Below, in pieces: positions 26,104 through 34,493 of a stretch of 64,000 bases of DNA. Positions within the stretch are counted from its first letter, which is position 1. Every line of letters begins with the position of its first letter. Below the pieces are notes generated by a model. The model did not search any database. It had not been told where the DNA came from and was given only the letters and a program-made list of their open reading frames with translations. Both the position numbers and the translations under genes were made by a program. Origin of the DNA: Actinomycetota bacterium (lineage in GTDB: Bacteria; Actinomycetota; Actinomycetes; Streptosporangiales; Streptosporangiaceae); NCBI GenBank assembly GCA_019240215.1, contig JAFAYQ010000074.1:36510-100509 (forward strand). Direction: 5' to 3'.

Positions 26104-27597
26104 TCAACCGCCCCGGCTGAGCCGACGCCGGCCAGGGACGACTCCGCTCAGCGCGACCAGGGCGCCGAGCACCGAGACGCCGGTGATGACGGCCAGCGCT
26201 GGCCGGTAGGCCCCCAGCGTGGCCTGTGCGGATGTGATCTGGCTGGCCCCGCCCGCATCGACCACCGCCGTCACCACGGCCAGCACGACGGCCCCGCCGA
26301 CCTGGAACGCGGTCTGGAACAGGCTGGCCGCCAGGCCCTGCTCGGAGTCGGCCACCCCACCGGTGGCGGCCAGGCTGAGTGCGGAGAAGCCCAGCCCGAA
26401 CGCGATCCCGACCCCGATCACGGCGGGCAGGATGACCCCCAGATAGTCGGCCCGGTCGCCCACCCGCAGGAACGACACGTAGCCGCCGACCAGGCAGGCG
26501 AATGCGATCAGGGTGATCGGGCCCGGCCCGAACCGGCCGATGACCTGGCCCATCCGGGTGGACAGGATCGCCACCACGATCCCGGCGGGCAGGAACGCGA
26601 GCGCGGTTGACATGGCCGACCAGCCCTCAACGCTCTGCAGGTACTGGGTGAGCAGGAACTGGAACGCGATGTAGGAGCCGAACAGGGTCAGCGCGCCCAG
26701 GTTGGCCCGGGTCAGCGCGCCCGAGCGGAAGATCCCCAGCCGGACCAGCGGGTCGCGGCTGCGGTGCTCGATCGTCACGAACCCGGTCAGCAGCACCGCC
26801 ACCACCGCGAACGAGACGATCGTGCGGGCCGAGGCCCAGCCGGCCTGCTGGGCCGACACCACCGTGTAGACCAGCAGCAGCATGGCCGCGGTGACGGTCA
26901 GCCCGCCCGGCAGGTCGAACCGGCGGCCGTGGCGGCGGGCGCTCTCACCCCGGGGGAGGAGCGGGATCGCGGCCAGCAGGGTGATCAGCGCCACCGGGGC
27001 CGGCAGCAGCAGCGTCCAGCGCCAGCTCACCTCGGTCAGCACCCCCGACAGCACCAGGCCGAGCGAGAAACCGCTGGCCCCGAAGGCCGAGTAGATGCTG
27101 ATCGCCCGGTTGCGCATCGGGCCCTCGGGGAACGTCGTGGTCAGCAGCGACAGCCCGGCCGGGGCGGTGACGGCGGCCGCCATGCCCTTGACGAACCGGG
27201 CCGCGATCAGCAGCCCGGCCCCGCTCACCACCCCGCCCAGCAGCGAGGCGGCCGCGAACAGGCCCAGCGCGACCAGGAACACCCGGCGGCGGCCGAGCAG
27301 GTCGGCGGCCCGGCCGCCGAGCAGCAGCAGCCCGCCGTAGCCGAGCACGTAAGCGCTGACGATCCACTGCAGCGACGAGGTGCTCAGGTGCAGGTCGGTG
27401 CGGATGACGGGCAGGGCCACGCCGATCATCGACACGTCCAGCGCGTCCAGGAACAGCGCGCCGCACAGCACGAACAAGATGGCCCACAGCCGCGGGCTCC
27501 AGGTCGGCGAGGCCGGCACCGGCTCGGGCCGAGCCGGAGCCACCTCAGAACGGGGGTCAGTGAGAACAGGGTCAACGGGCGCAGGGCACGTATCCAT
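26104..27597 (-). CDS. MFS multidrug transporter (DHA2 type)
   Basis: Efflux permease of 497 residues with about 14 membrane helices. Motifs are LDALDVSMIGVALPVI in helix 1, GGRAADLLGRRR in the first loop and GASGFSLGLVLSGVLTEVSW in helix 5. The ATG at 27597 is preferred over one at 27603, because a -10 TATAGT lies 7 nt before it on this strand and no ribosome site exists, indicating a leaderless mRNA. The gene is divergent from a MarR regulator that should control it. Confidence 0.92.
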   Translation of the reverse strand: MDTCPAPVDPVLTDPRSEVAPARPEPVPASPTWSPRLWAILFVLCGALFLDALDVSMIGVALPVIRTDLHLSTSSLQWIVSAYVLGYGGLLLLGGRAADLLGRRRVFLVALGLFAAASLLGGVVSGAGLLIAARFVKGMAAAVTAPAGLSLLTTTFPEGPMRNRAISIYSAFGASGFSLGLVLSGVLTEVSWRWTLLLPAPVALITLLAAIPLLPRGESARRHGRRFDLPGGLTVTAAMLLLVYTVVSAQQAGWASARTIVSFAVVAVLLTGFVTIEHRSRDPLVRLGIFRSGALTRANLGALTLFGSYIAFQFLLTQYLQSVEGWSAMSTALAFLPAGIVVAILSTRMGQVIGRFGPGPITLIAFACLVGGYVSFLRVGDRADYLGVILPAVIGVGIAFGLGFSALSLAATGGVADSEQGLAASLFQTAFQVGGAVVLAVVTAVVDAGGASQITSAQATLGAYRPALAVITGVSVLGALVALSGVVPGRRRLSRGG

Positions 27598-27604
27598 GGC
27601 CATG

Positions 27605-27678
27605 ACTATATGTATGTACGTGCATTAGATGCAAGCGCAATTAATGTACTTGCATCTTGAGATCCAGGTCACTATGAT
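27605..27678. promoter_or_regulatory. Mirrored divergent promoters with MarR-type operators
   Basis: For the MFS gene (leftward): -35 TTGCAT (complement of 27629-27634), 18-bp spacer, -10 TATAGT (complement of 27605-27610). For the MarR gene (rightward): -35 TTGCAT (27650-27655), 17-bp spacer, -10 TATGAT (27673-27678). Two direct repeats, ATGTACGTGCAT (27614-27625) and ATGTACTTGCAT (27644-27655), are offset by 30 bp. A palindrome TGCAT-TAG-ATGCA lies at 27621-27633. Both -35 boxes fall inside these repeats, so one protein could block both promoters. Confidence 0.7.
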
Positions 27679-27684
27679 GCCCTC

Positions 27685-28080
27685 GTGACCGACCTGTCTC
27701 CCGAGCAGATGGTCCGCACCTGGCGGGCCCTGGCCGCTAGCCACGCGGCCGTCTGTTCAGCGCTCGAACGCGAGCTGGGGGAGCGGCACGGTCTCGGCGT
27801 CAGCGACTTCGAAGTGCTCGAGCGGCTGGTTGAGAGCGACGACCACAAGTTCCGGGCCCAGGAGCTCGCGGACGCGGTGCACCTGAGCCAAAGCGCCCTG
27901 TCCCGCCTGATCAGCCGGCTGGAGAAGACCGGCCTGGTCGAGCGCTGCCTGTGCGGCGAGGACCGGCGCGGCATCTACGTCACGCTGACCGAGGCGGGCC
28001 GTCGCCGGCACGCTGAGGCGGCTCCCACCCACCGGGACGTGATCACCGGTGTGCTGGCCCACGCATTCGCCGGGGACTGA
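27685..28080 (+). CDS. MarR family regulator
   Basis: Winged-helix regulator of 131 residues. The DNA-binding part reads FRAQELADAVHLSQSALSRL followed by ISRLEKTGLVERCLCGEDRRG, which includes the beta-wing DRRG. The GTG start at 27685 lies 6 nt after a -10 TATGAT with no ribosome site, so the mRNA is probably leaderless. It is divergent from the MFS gene it is expected to repress. A LacI gene starts 5 nt after its stop. Confidence 0.93.
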   Translation: MTDLSPEQMVRTWRALAASHAAVCSALERELGERHGLGVSDFEVLERLVESDDHKFRAQELADAVHLSQSALSRLISRLEKTGLVERCLCGEDRRGIYVTLTEAGRRRHAEAAPTHRDVITGVLAHAFAGD

Positions 28081-28085
28081 CCGCC

Positions 28086-29126
28086 ATGGCCGAACCGCCT
28101 GCCACCCTCCGCGATGTCGCCAACGCCGCCCGGGTCCACCCGGCGACCGCGTCCCGGGCCCTCAATCCGGAGACTCGCGTCCTGGTCAGCGACGAGACCG
28201 CGCGCCGGGTGGCGGACGCCGCGGCCGCGCTCGGGTACCGGCCCAATCCGGTCGCCCGCAGCCTGCGCACCCGCCGGTCGCACACGATCGGCGTGCTCAT
28301 CCCCGACCTGAACAACCCGCTGTTCCCGCCGATGGTGCGCGGCCTCGAGGACGGGCTGACCAACGCCGGTTACGTGGCCCTGCTCGGCAACACCGACGGC
28401 GACACCGGCAAGGAACAGGCGATCTTCGAGCAGATGCGGGCCCGCCACGTGGACGGGTTCGTGCTCGCCACCGCCCGCGCCCACGACCCGGTGCTGGCCG
28501 AGGTGGCCCGCGACGAACTGCCGGTTGTGCTGATGAACCGGCTCGACCCCGAGCACGACTTCTCCTCGGTGTCGGTCGACAACGAACACGGCATGCGGAT
28601 GTCGGTGTCCCACCTGGTGGCGCTCGGCCACACCCGGATCGCCCACATCGCCGGCCCACGCCAGGTCTCCACCGGTGAGGGGCGCCGCCGCGGCTACTAC
28701 GAGGGGCTGAAGACCGCCAACCTCGACCCCGACGAGGATCTGATCGTCGCGGCGGCCGGCTTCACGGTCGAGGAAGGCGTCCGCTGCTGCCGTGAGCTGC
28801 TCCAGCGCCACCACCGGGACGGCCAGGCCAGGTTCACCGCGATCGCGGTGGCCAACGACATGCTGGCCGTGGGCTGTTTCACCGCGCTCGACGAGGCCGG
28901 GCTGAGCTGCCCGGACGACCTGTCGCTGGTCGGCTTCAACGATATGCCGTTCGTGGACCGGCTGCGGCCGCCGCTGACCACGATCAGGTTCCCGCACTAC
29001 CAGCTGGGCCGGGAGGCCGCCCAGCTGCTGCTGGACCAGGTCGACCGGGCCGACGCCACCGCCAAGGTCCTGTACCTCGAGCCCGAGCTGGTCGTCCGCG
29101 GCTCGACCGGTCCGCCGCGCGGCTAG
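28086..29126 (+). CDS. LacI family regulator
   Basis: Repressor of 346 residues. The N-terminal helix-turn-helix is TLRDVANAARVHPATASRAL, and the hinge helix ends in NPVARSLRTRRS. The periplasmic-binding-protein-like ligand domain starts at TIGVLIPDLNNPLFPPMVRG. LacI proteins usually sense sugars, but no sugar operon directly follows. It begins 5 nt after MarR and is probably co-transcribed. A GGGGAC inside the MarR end serves as ribosome site. It might act on the GH38 locus or a distant one; this is a guess. Confidence 0.93.
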   Translation: MAEPPATLRDVANAARVHPATASRALNPETRVLVSDETARRVADAAAALGYRPNPVARSLRTRRSHTIGVLIPDLNNPLFPPMVRGLEDGLTNAGYVALLGNTDGDTGKEQAIFEQMRARHVDGFVLATARAHDPVLAEVARDELPVVLMNRLDPEHDFSSVSVDNEHGMRMSVSHLVALGHTRIAHIAGPRQVSTGEGRRRGYYEGLKTANLDPDEDLIVAAAGFTVEEGVRCCRELLQRHHRDGQARFTAIAVANDMLAVGCFTALDEAGLSCPDDLSLVGFNDMPFVDRLRPPLTTIRFPHYQLGREAAQLLLDQVDRADATAKVLYLEPELVVRGSTGPPRG

Positions 29127-29618
29127 CTACCGTCCCGAGGTGCCGAGCGCCTGCAGGGCCGGGCCCGCCAGCCGGTAGGTGTCCCACTCGTCCATCGGCT
29201 GGGCGCCCAGCGCCTGGTAGAACTCGATGGACGGCGTGTTCCACTTCAGCACCGACCACTCCAGCCGCTGGTAACCGCGCTCGGTGCATACCCGGGCCAG
29301 CTCGGTCAGCAGCGCCTTGCCGTAACCGTGGCCGCGCATCTCCTTGTCGACAAAGAGATCTTCCAGGTAGATGCCGTGTTTCCCGGTCCAGGTGGAAAAG
29401 TTCAGGAACCACAGCGCGAACCCCACCACCCGGCCCTCGCCGCCTGCCTCCTCGTGCTCGGCGACGTGCGCGAACGCGGCCGGCTGACCGCCGAACAGCG
29501 CCTCCCGCAGGTCATCCTCGGTTGCCGCCACGCGGTCGAGCGAGCGCTCATACTCCGCCAGCGCCCGGATCAGCCGATGGATGTCCGGGACGTCGTCTAC
29601 CTGTGCAGCCCTGATCAC
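29127..29618 (-). CDS. GNAT acetyltransferase, diamine N-acetyltransferase-like
   Basis: Acetyltransferase of 163 residues that resembles spermidine/spermine N1-acetyltransferases. Shared features are the ALAEYERSLDRV segment, the ALWFLNFSTWTGKHGIYLED core, the acetyl-CoA loop DKEMRGHGYGKALL and the ending WSVLKWNTPSIEFYQALGA. It may acetylate polyamines or a related amine. The GTG at 29618 matches the family start, but its ribosome site is weak. It lies downstream of the NB-ARC gene on the same strand, 88 bp away. Confidence 0.87.
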   Translation of the reverse strand: MIRAAQVDDVPDIHRLIRALAEYERSLDRVAATEDDLREALFGGQPAAFAHVAEHEEAGGEGRVVGFALWFLNFSTWTGKHGIYLEDLFVDKEMRGHGYGKALLTELARVCTERGYQRLEWSVLKWNTPSIEFYQALGAQPMDEWDTYRLAGPALQALGTSGR

Positions 29619-29706
29619 AACCGCCAACCGTATCTCGGTGAGCGGCCGAGCGGTGGGCGCTGGCCACCCAGGGTTCAGGCCGCGAAGCGCTCGCTCCAGG
29701 CCGGTC

Positions 29707-31929
29707 TCAGGCAAGACCGAGTTTGGCGCGAAGAGTGGCCTTGTCCGGATAGCTGGTGCTGATCGCGGTGACGTCGGGGAAGCCGTCGAGGATTTCGAGC
29801 GATCGCTCCCAGGCTTTCTGCGCTTCGGCGTCCTGGCCGGCGGCGTCCCGGGCATCGCCGAGGTGATCGAAATCAACGGCCTCGGAATACAGGTCGCCGA
29901 GCTTCTTATCAATCTGGATGGCTTGTTCAAAATATGTGGCGGCCTGCCCAGGATCGTCGCGGCGGAGCACATAGCCGATGGTGTTGAGGGTGGCGGCTTC
30001 ACCCCACAAGTCGCTGAGATCCTGCAGCAGATCCAGCGACCGCTGTGAATAATCGATGGCCTTCGCGGTGTCGCCGAGCAACGCGTAGATCCAGCCCAAG
30101 CTGCTGAGCGAGGTGGCCTGGCCTTCACGGTATTCACCGCGGACGGCCAGGTCGCTGGCCTCCTGCAGATAGTGGAGCGCTTGGTCGTAATTCTCCTCGG
30201 AGTGGAAGGTCATGCCCAGGTAGTAATGGGCGTCCGACTGGCCGGCCAGGTCGCCGAATTCCACGAACAAGCCGAGGGCGTCCTGCAACTGGGTGCGCGC
30301 CTCGGTCAGGCGTCGCTGCCGGGCACGGGCTCGGCCGACGCCCAGGTGCGCCTGAGCCTGTCCGCGCCGGTCTTGGTGCTGACGGGCGGCCGTCAGGGCG
30401 GTCTCGTGGGTGGCGGCGAAGTCGTGCCAGTGGCCCTGCCGTTCGAAGAACGGCACCATCGCGTAGGCGAGCTGCCAGGCGTGGGTGGGATGGCCGGTGT
30501 CCGCGGCCAGCTGGATGGTGGCCAGCAGCACGAGGTATTCGGCGGCGAACCAGGCCTGGGCGGCGTCGCGGTTGGCCGGTTTTTCCGGCACCACCCCCGA
30601 TTGCGGGGAGGCCAGGGTCAGGGCCTGCTGCAGGTGTGGGTAGGAATGCCCCCAGGCCGCGTGGGCGGAGTGCAGGTAGTGATCCAGAATGCGGAGCTGG
30701 GCCGCATTTTGCGCGGCACCGTCGCAGGCGTCACTTTCCCCCTTGGCGTAGTCGCGGAGCAGGTCGTGAAAGGTGAACCGGCCGAGGAGATGCTCATCGA
30801 TGAGGCTGGCCCGGGTCAGTTTGATCAGCGGGTTTGGTGCATCGTTTGGCCAGGAGGCGGCGGCCAGGCTGGCGGCTGCGGGCCGGGTGAAATCAGGCCC
30901 GGGATGCAGGCCGAGCAGCCGGAAAAGGCGGGCTTCGGGTGGGTCTAGCTTTTGGTAGGACCACGAGAACACCGCTTTGACGCTGGTCTCGTCCTCACCC
31001 GTTGCCAGCGCCTGCATGCGCTCCTTGTCCAGTTCGGCCGCCAGGGCCGTCAACGTGAACTTTCGGTTGGGAACGGCCCGGGCGATCACGATGGCCAATG
31101 CCAGCGGCAGCCGCGCGCAACGGGTGATGATGTCGTCGACGGCCTCCGGCTCGGCTGCTACCCGGTCCGCGCCCAGGCGGCTGGTCAGCAACTGGCGCGC
31201 CTCCTCTTCGCTGAACAGCGGAACGGGCAGCAGATGGGCGCCCGCCGAGATCAGGTCCAGGTGGCTGCGGCTAGTCACCACGGCAGCGCACCCGCGCGAG
31301 CTGGGCAGCAGCGGTTTGACCTGCCTGGAGCTGGCGGCGTTGTCCAGCACCACCAGCACCTGCCGGGTGGCGAGCAGGCTGCGGTATTTGGCCTCCTGCG
31401 CCTCGAGGCTGATCGGAGTCGTAGCGGCCGGTACGTCAAAGGCGGCCAGGAGGTCCTGAATCGCCCTGGCTGATTCCTTGGGTGCCAGAGTGGCGCTGAA
31501 GGCGAGCAGATCGACGTAGAGCACCCCGTGCTCGAAACGGTCGGTGACGCGGTGAGCCCAGTGCTTTGCCAGCTCTGTTTTGCCGACGCCCGCGGTGCCC
31601 TGGATCACCGCGATCATCGCGGTTCCGCCCGGCCGGTCGGACTCCTCCAGCCAGCGGTCCAACTGGCCCAGTTCCTCGGTCCGGCCCGCGAATTCCGGGA
31701 CACGAGCCTCCAGTTGCTGGGGCACAACCGGTTTCGGTAACGGGCTCCCGGCCGACACCGCCTCGTGCTCCGTCTTCCACGCCTGCTGCACGACCGCCGT
31801 CACGGCGGCCAGGGCGCCCACCACGCTTGCCCAAAGTACTGCTTCCGTCAGCCCGCGACGGATAACGACCGCGACTATGAACGCGCAAACGGCTAGAAGC
31901 AACGTGCCCAGCCCGATCTTCCGGCTCAC
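29707..31929 (-). CDS. Membrane-anchored NB-ARC/TPR (STAND) ATPase
   Basis: Protein of 740 residues. Two N-terminal membrane helices (about 6-24 and 28-47) anchor it. An NB-ARC module follows: Walker A GTAGVGKT (111-118), Walker B VLVVLDNA (191-198), the sensor TSRSHLDL, CARLPLALAIV, and FTFHDLLRDYA in place of the MHD motif. The C-terminal half (about 430-720) is a row of TPRs such as AHYYLGMTFHSEENYDQALHYL. STAND proteins oligomerise on sensing a ligand. Here there is no effector or DNA-binding domain, so output is unclear; signalling or defence are both possible. The GTG start is 39 nt after the ankyrin gene. GC is visibly lower than in the flanks. Confidence 0.88.
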   Translation of the reverse strand: MSRKIGLGTLLLAVCAFIVAVVIRRGLTEAVLWASVVGALAAVTAVVQQAWKTEHEAVSAGSPLPKPVVPQQLEARVPEFAGRTEELGQLDRWLEESDRPGGTAMIAVIQGTAGVGKTELAKHWAHRVTDRFEHGVLYVDLLAFSATLAPKESARAIQDLLAAFDVPAATTPISLEAQEAKYRSLLATRQVLVVLDNAASSRQVKPLLPSSRGCAAVVTSRSHLDLISAGAHLLPVPLFSEEEARQLLTSRLGADRVAAEPEAVDDIITRCARLPLALAIVIARAVPNRKFTLTALAAELDKERMQALATGEDETSVKAVFSWSYQKLDPPEARLFRLLGLHPGPDFTRPAAASLAAASWPNDAPNPLIKLTRASLIDEHLLGRFTFHDLLRDYAKGESDACDGAAQNAAQLRILDHYLHSAHAAWGHSYPHLQQALTLASPQSGVVPEKPANRDAAQAWFAAEYLVLLATIQLAADTGHPTHAWQLAYAMVPFFERQGHWHDFAATHETALTAARQHQDRRGQAQAHLGVGRARARQRRLTEARTQLQDALGLFVEFGDLAGQSDAHYYLGMTFHSEENYDQALHYLQEASDLAVRGEYREGQATSLSSLGWIYALLGDTAKAIDYSQRSLDLLQDLSDLWGEAATLNTIGYVLRRDDPGQAATYFEQAIQIDKKLGDLYSEAVDFDHLGDARDAAGQDAEAQKAWERSLEILDGFPDVTAISTSYPDKATLRAKLGLA

Positions 31930-31968
31930 ACTGCCTAGCTAACACCCCCGGGGCCGAAAATTCAGCGG

Positions 31969-33474
31969 CTAGGACGGTGACTCGGAGGCACCCTCGCCGG
32001 TGACCGGTTCGAGCAGCTCGGCCACCTCCTCCTGGCCGAAGTGGCGGGCCCAGCCCAGGGGAGTGGACCGGTAGTGCTTGTCGGTGAGATCTGGATCGGC
32101 CCCCAGCGCCAGCAGCGACTGGGCCAGCGCCACGTCGCCGCGTTCGGCCGCCACGTGCAGGGCGGTGTGCCAGGGCTGGTTGCTGGGGACGTCGCTGCGG
32201 CCGGGGGCGTTGACGTCGAAGCCGGCCGCCACCAGTAGTCCGACCGCGTTGGCGGCACCCTCGGCCGCGGCCCAGGTGACCAGGCCGGGCCGCCGTTGGC
32301 GGACGGTGGTGACGACCTCGGCCGGCGTCTGCCGGACGCCTTCGGCGTCCCCGGCCAGCACCGCCGCCACGAAACTGTCGGCCGCCGACAGCCGCGGCGG
32401 CCGGGCGCCGAGCGCGAGCAGCTCATCGGCCAGCTCCCGGTGGCCGCTGAGCAGTGCGACCTTGACCGGGGTGCTCCGGCGGGGACTGCGCGGTTCGGTG
32501 AACGGGCTGACGACGTCCACCCCGTGGGCGGCCAGCAGCGCGACCCGCTCCCGCTGGTCGTGGCTGATGGCCCAGGCCAGCAGGGTGCGCAGCATGACCG
32601 CGGGCGATTCCAGCGACTCACTCAGCAGCCGGTGCCATGGACCATGGGTGTCGCGGCCGAGGCCGAACTCGAACAGCAGCACCAGATGATCGTCGCGGCG
32701 GCCGAACATCCGGTTGTAAAGGGCCTGCCCGTCGTTGGGGTCGGCGCCCCGTTCGAGCAGCAGCCGGGCGAACGCGATCGCGTGCGGATGCCAGGGCTGG
32801 CGCCCTTCCCCGTAGCCGAGCACGCCGGTGAGCACGGTGAACGGGGTCGGCAGGGCGTGCCAGAACCGGCCGTCGTTGGGGTCGGCGCCCGCGTCCAGCA
32901 ACAGCCCGGCCGTCGCCAGGGTCGCATCCCGGCTCACGTCCGGGTCGTGCCTTGCGTAGGCCTGGTAGAGCAGCGGTGACCAGCCGTGCGGCCCGCCGGT
33001 CACGCTTGCCCCGGCCTGCCTGTTCGCCAGGTGGCGGCGCACCGCGGCCACGTCGGCGCAGGCGGCCGCCACCAGCAGGCTCTGCCGGGGCAGGTCCGGG
33101 TGGGCGTCCAGCAGCCGGGCGGCCGCCACCCGGTCGGCGGCCTCGTCGTCGGTGTAGGTCAGGCAGGCCAGCCGCAGGAACCGGTCAGCCAGCGGCTCAT
33201 CGGCGGGCGGCGGCTTACCAGGCGTCCAGGCCCGGGCGGTCACGATCTCGACGTACCGGCGCAGCCGCGCCCAGCTGGGGAAGCCGTGCTCGCGGGCGAG
33301 CACCAGCTGGGCGGCGGTCAGCGGGAACGGGCTGGCCGGGGGTGGCCCGGGATGCGAGCGGGCCACCCGCGCCAGTGCCTCCGGTTCGCCCGCGCGAACG
33401 GCGCGCTGCAGCTCGCGGGCCTGGTTGCGAAGCTGGCCGAGGTCAGGGTCCTGGGGAAGCGAGGCGGTCGCCAT
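31969..33474 (-). CDS. Ankyrin-repeat protein
   Basis: Protein of 501 residues. The N-terminus carries a helical region LGQLRNQARELQRAVRAGEP and an LTAAQLVLAREHGFPSWARL segment found in many actinobacterial ankyrin proteins. Several ankyrin repeats follow, clearest near the C-terminus (PWHTALHVAAERGDVALAQS, LLALGADPDLTDKHYRSTPL). Such repeats bind other proteins. The ATG at 33474 is fixed by AAAGGAGG 5 nt upstream. It precedes the NB-ARC gene by 39 nt on the same strand, so the two may act together. Confidence 0.9.
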   Translation of the reverse strand: MATASLPQDPDLGQLRNQARELQRAVRAGEPEALARVARSHPGPPPASPFPLTAAQLVLAREHGFPSWARLRRYVEIVTARAWTPGKPPPADEPLADRFLRLACLTYTDDEAADRVAAARLLDAHPDLPRQSLLVAAACADVAAVRRHLANRQAGASVTGGPHGWSPLLYQAYARHDPDVSRDATLATAGLLLDAGADPNDGRFWHALPTPFTVLTGVLGYGEGRQPWHPHAIAFARLLLERGADPNDGQALYNRMFGRRDDHLVLLFEFGLGRDTHGPWHRLLSESLESPAVMLRTLLAWAISHDQRERVALLAAHGVDVVSPFTEPRSPRRSTPVKVALLSGHRELADELLALGARPPRLSAADSFVAAVLAGDAEGVRQTPAEVVTTVRQRRPGLVTWAAAEGAANAVGLLVAAGFDVNAPGRSDVPSNQPWHTALHVAAERGDVALAQSLLALGADPDLTDKHYRSTPLGWARHFGQEEVAELLEPVTGEGASESPS

Positions 33475-33627
33475 CGCAGCCTCCTTTCGCAGGCCGGCCG
33501 GTCCGCGACGCCGGTCGAAAGGAGGACCAGAAACCAAACGCGGTAACGCTGTCCTCGTGGGTGGGCTCAGCCCTTTCCGCGGACCAGGAGGCGCCCCACG
33601 CGCCGACCTGAGTTTACCGGTCCATGG

Positions 33628-34353
33628 TCACGATGACTCGAACGGGCGGACCTCGATCGCGTACTGGCGGGCGGCCGGGTGGGTGGCGGCGAGCCGGACG
33701 GCCTGCTCGCGGTCGTCGCAGCGGACCACGTCGATGGCGGTGATGAACGACCCGTTCTTGATGAAGGTCCCGTCGCCGAGCATGGTCTCCCCGTCGCGGA
33801 CGCGGAGCATGGTGGCGGTGTCGGCGCCCGCCAGCGTGCCGCCCAGGATGCGCAGGCCGCGCGCCTGCAGGTCCTGCCGCCAGGCTTCGGTCGCCGGGGC
33901 CAGGTCCGGGCCGCCAGCCGGGTCGGCGGTGGTCCGGTCGGTCCAGACCGTCAGCGCGTAGGGGTGGGTGCCGCCGTCCTCAAAGTGCCCGAATGCGGCC
34001 GCGTCCCGGTCCAGCCACGGCTCGGCCGCGAACGGCCGGATCTCGATCGCCATGAACCAGGCCACCGGGGCCTGGGCCTCGACCTCGATGACCTCGTCGA
34101 GGTCGGCGCAGTCGAGCAGGTCGAAGCCGGCGATGAACTCCTTGGCCTCCACGAACGGGCCGTCGGTGACCAGGGTCTCGCCGTCACGCACGCGGACGGT
34201 GGCCGCGGTGTGCGGCAGGTCCAGCGGGCGGCCGAGCAGCCGCACCCCGCGGCCTTCCATTTCCTCCACCCAGCCGGGGATCTCGCGCTGCATGACGGTC
34301 AGGTCTTCCCGGGCCGGCCGTCCGTCGGCCCCCACGAAACCCAGATACTTCAT
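33628..34353 (-). CDS. Tandem YCII/DGPF domain protein
   Basis: Protein of 241 residues made of two YCII-related domains, each about 110 residues. The first carries VTDGPFVEAKEFIAGFDLL, the DGPF motif that names the family; the second has the variant LGDGTFIKNGSFITAIDVV. Proteins of this type are regularly encoded beside ECF42 sigma factors, as here (divergent start at 34494). Their biochemical role is unknown. The ATG at 34353 has GGGAG 7 nt upstream. Confidence 0.9.
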   Translation of the reverse strand: MKYLGFVGADGRPAREDLTVMQREIPGWVEEMEGRGVRLLGRPLDLPHTAATVRVRDGETLVTDGPFVEAKEFIAGFDLLDCADLDEVIEVEAQAPVAWFMAIEIRPFAAEPWLDRDAAAFGHFEDGGTHPYALTVWTDRTTADPAGGPDLAPATEAWRQDLQARGLRILGGTLAGADTATMLRVRDGETMLGDGTFIKNGSFITAIDVVRCDDREQAVRLAATHPAARQYAIEVRPFESS

Positions 34354-34493
34354 CTTCGTCTCCCTTTTTCCTCCGCCGAGGCGGTCACGGTGACCGCCTT
34401 TCGCACTGGCGACGAACAGAGGATCGCTGGATCGACACCGGCGGCCGAATTATTCTGGCCGGGATTTCTGGCTGGTCAGGGAGGAGGCGAGGA

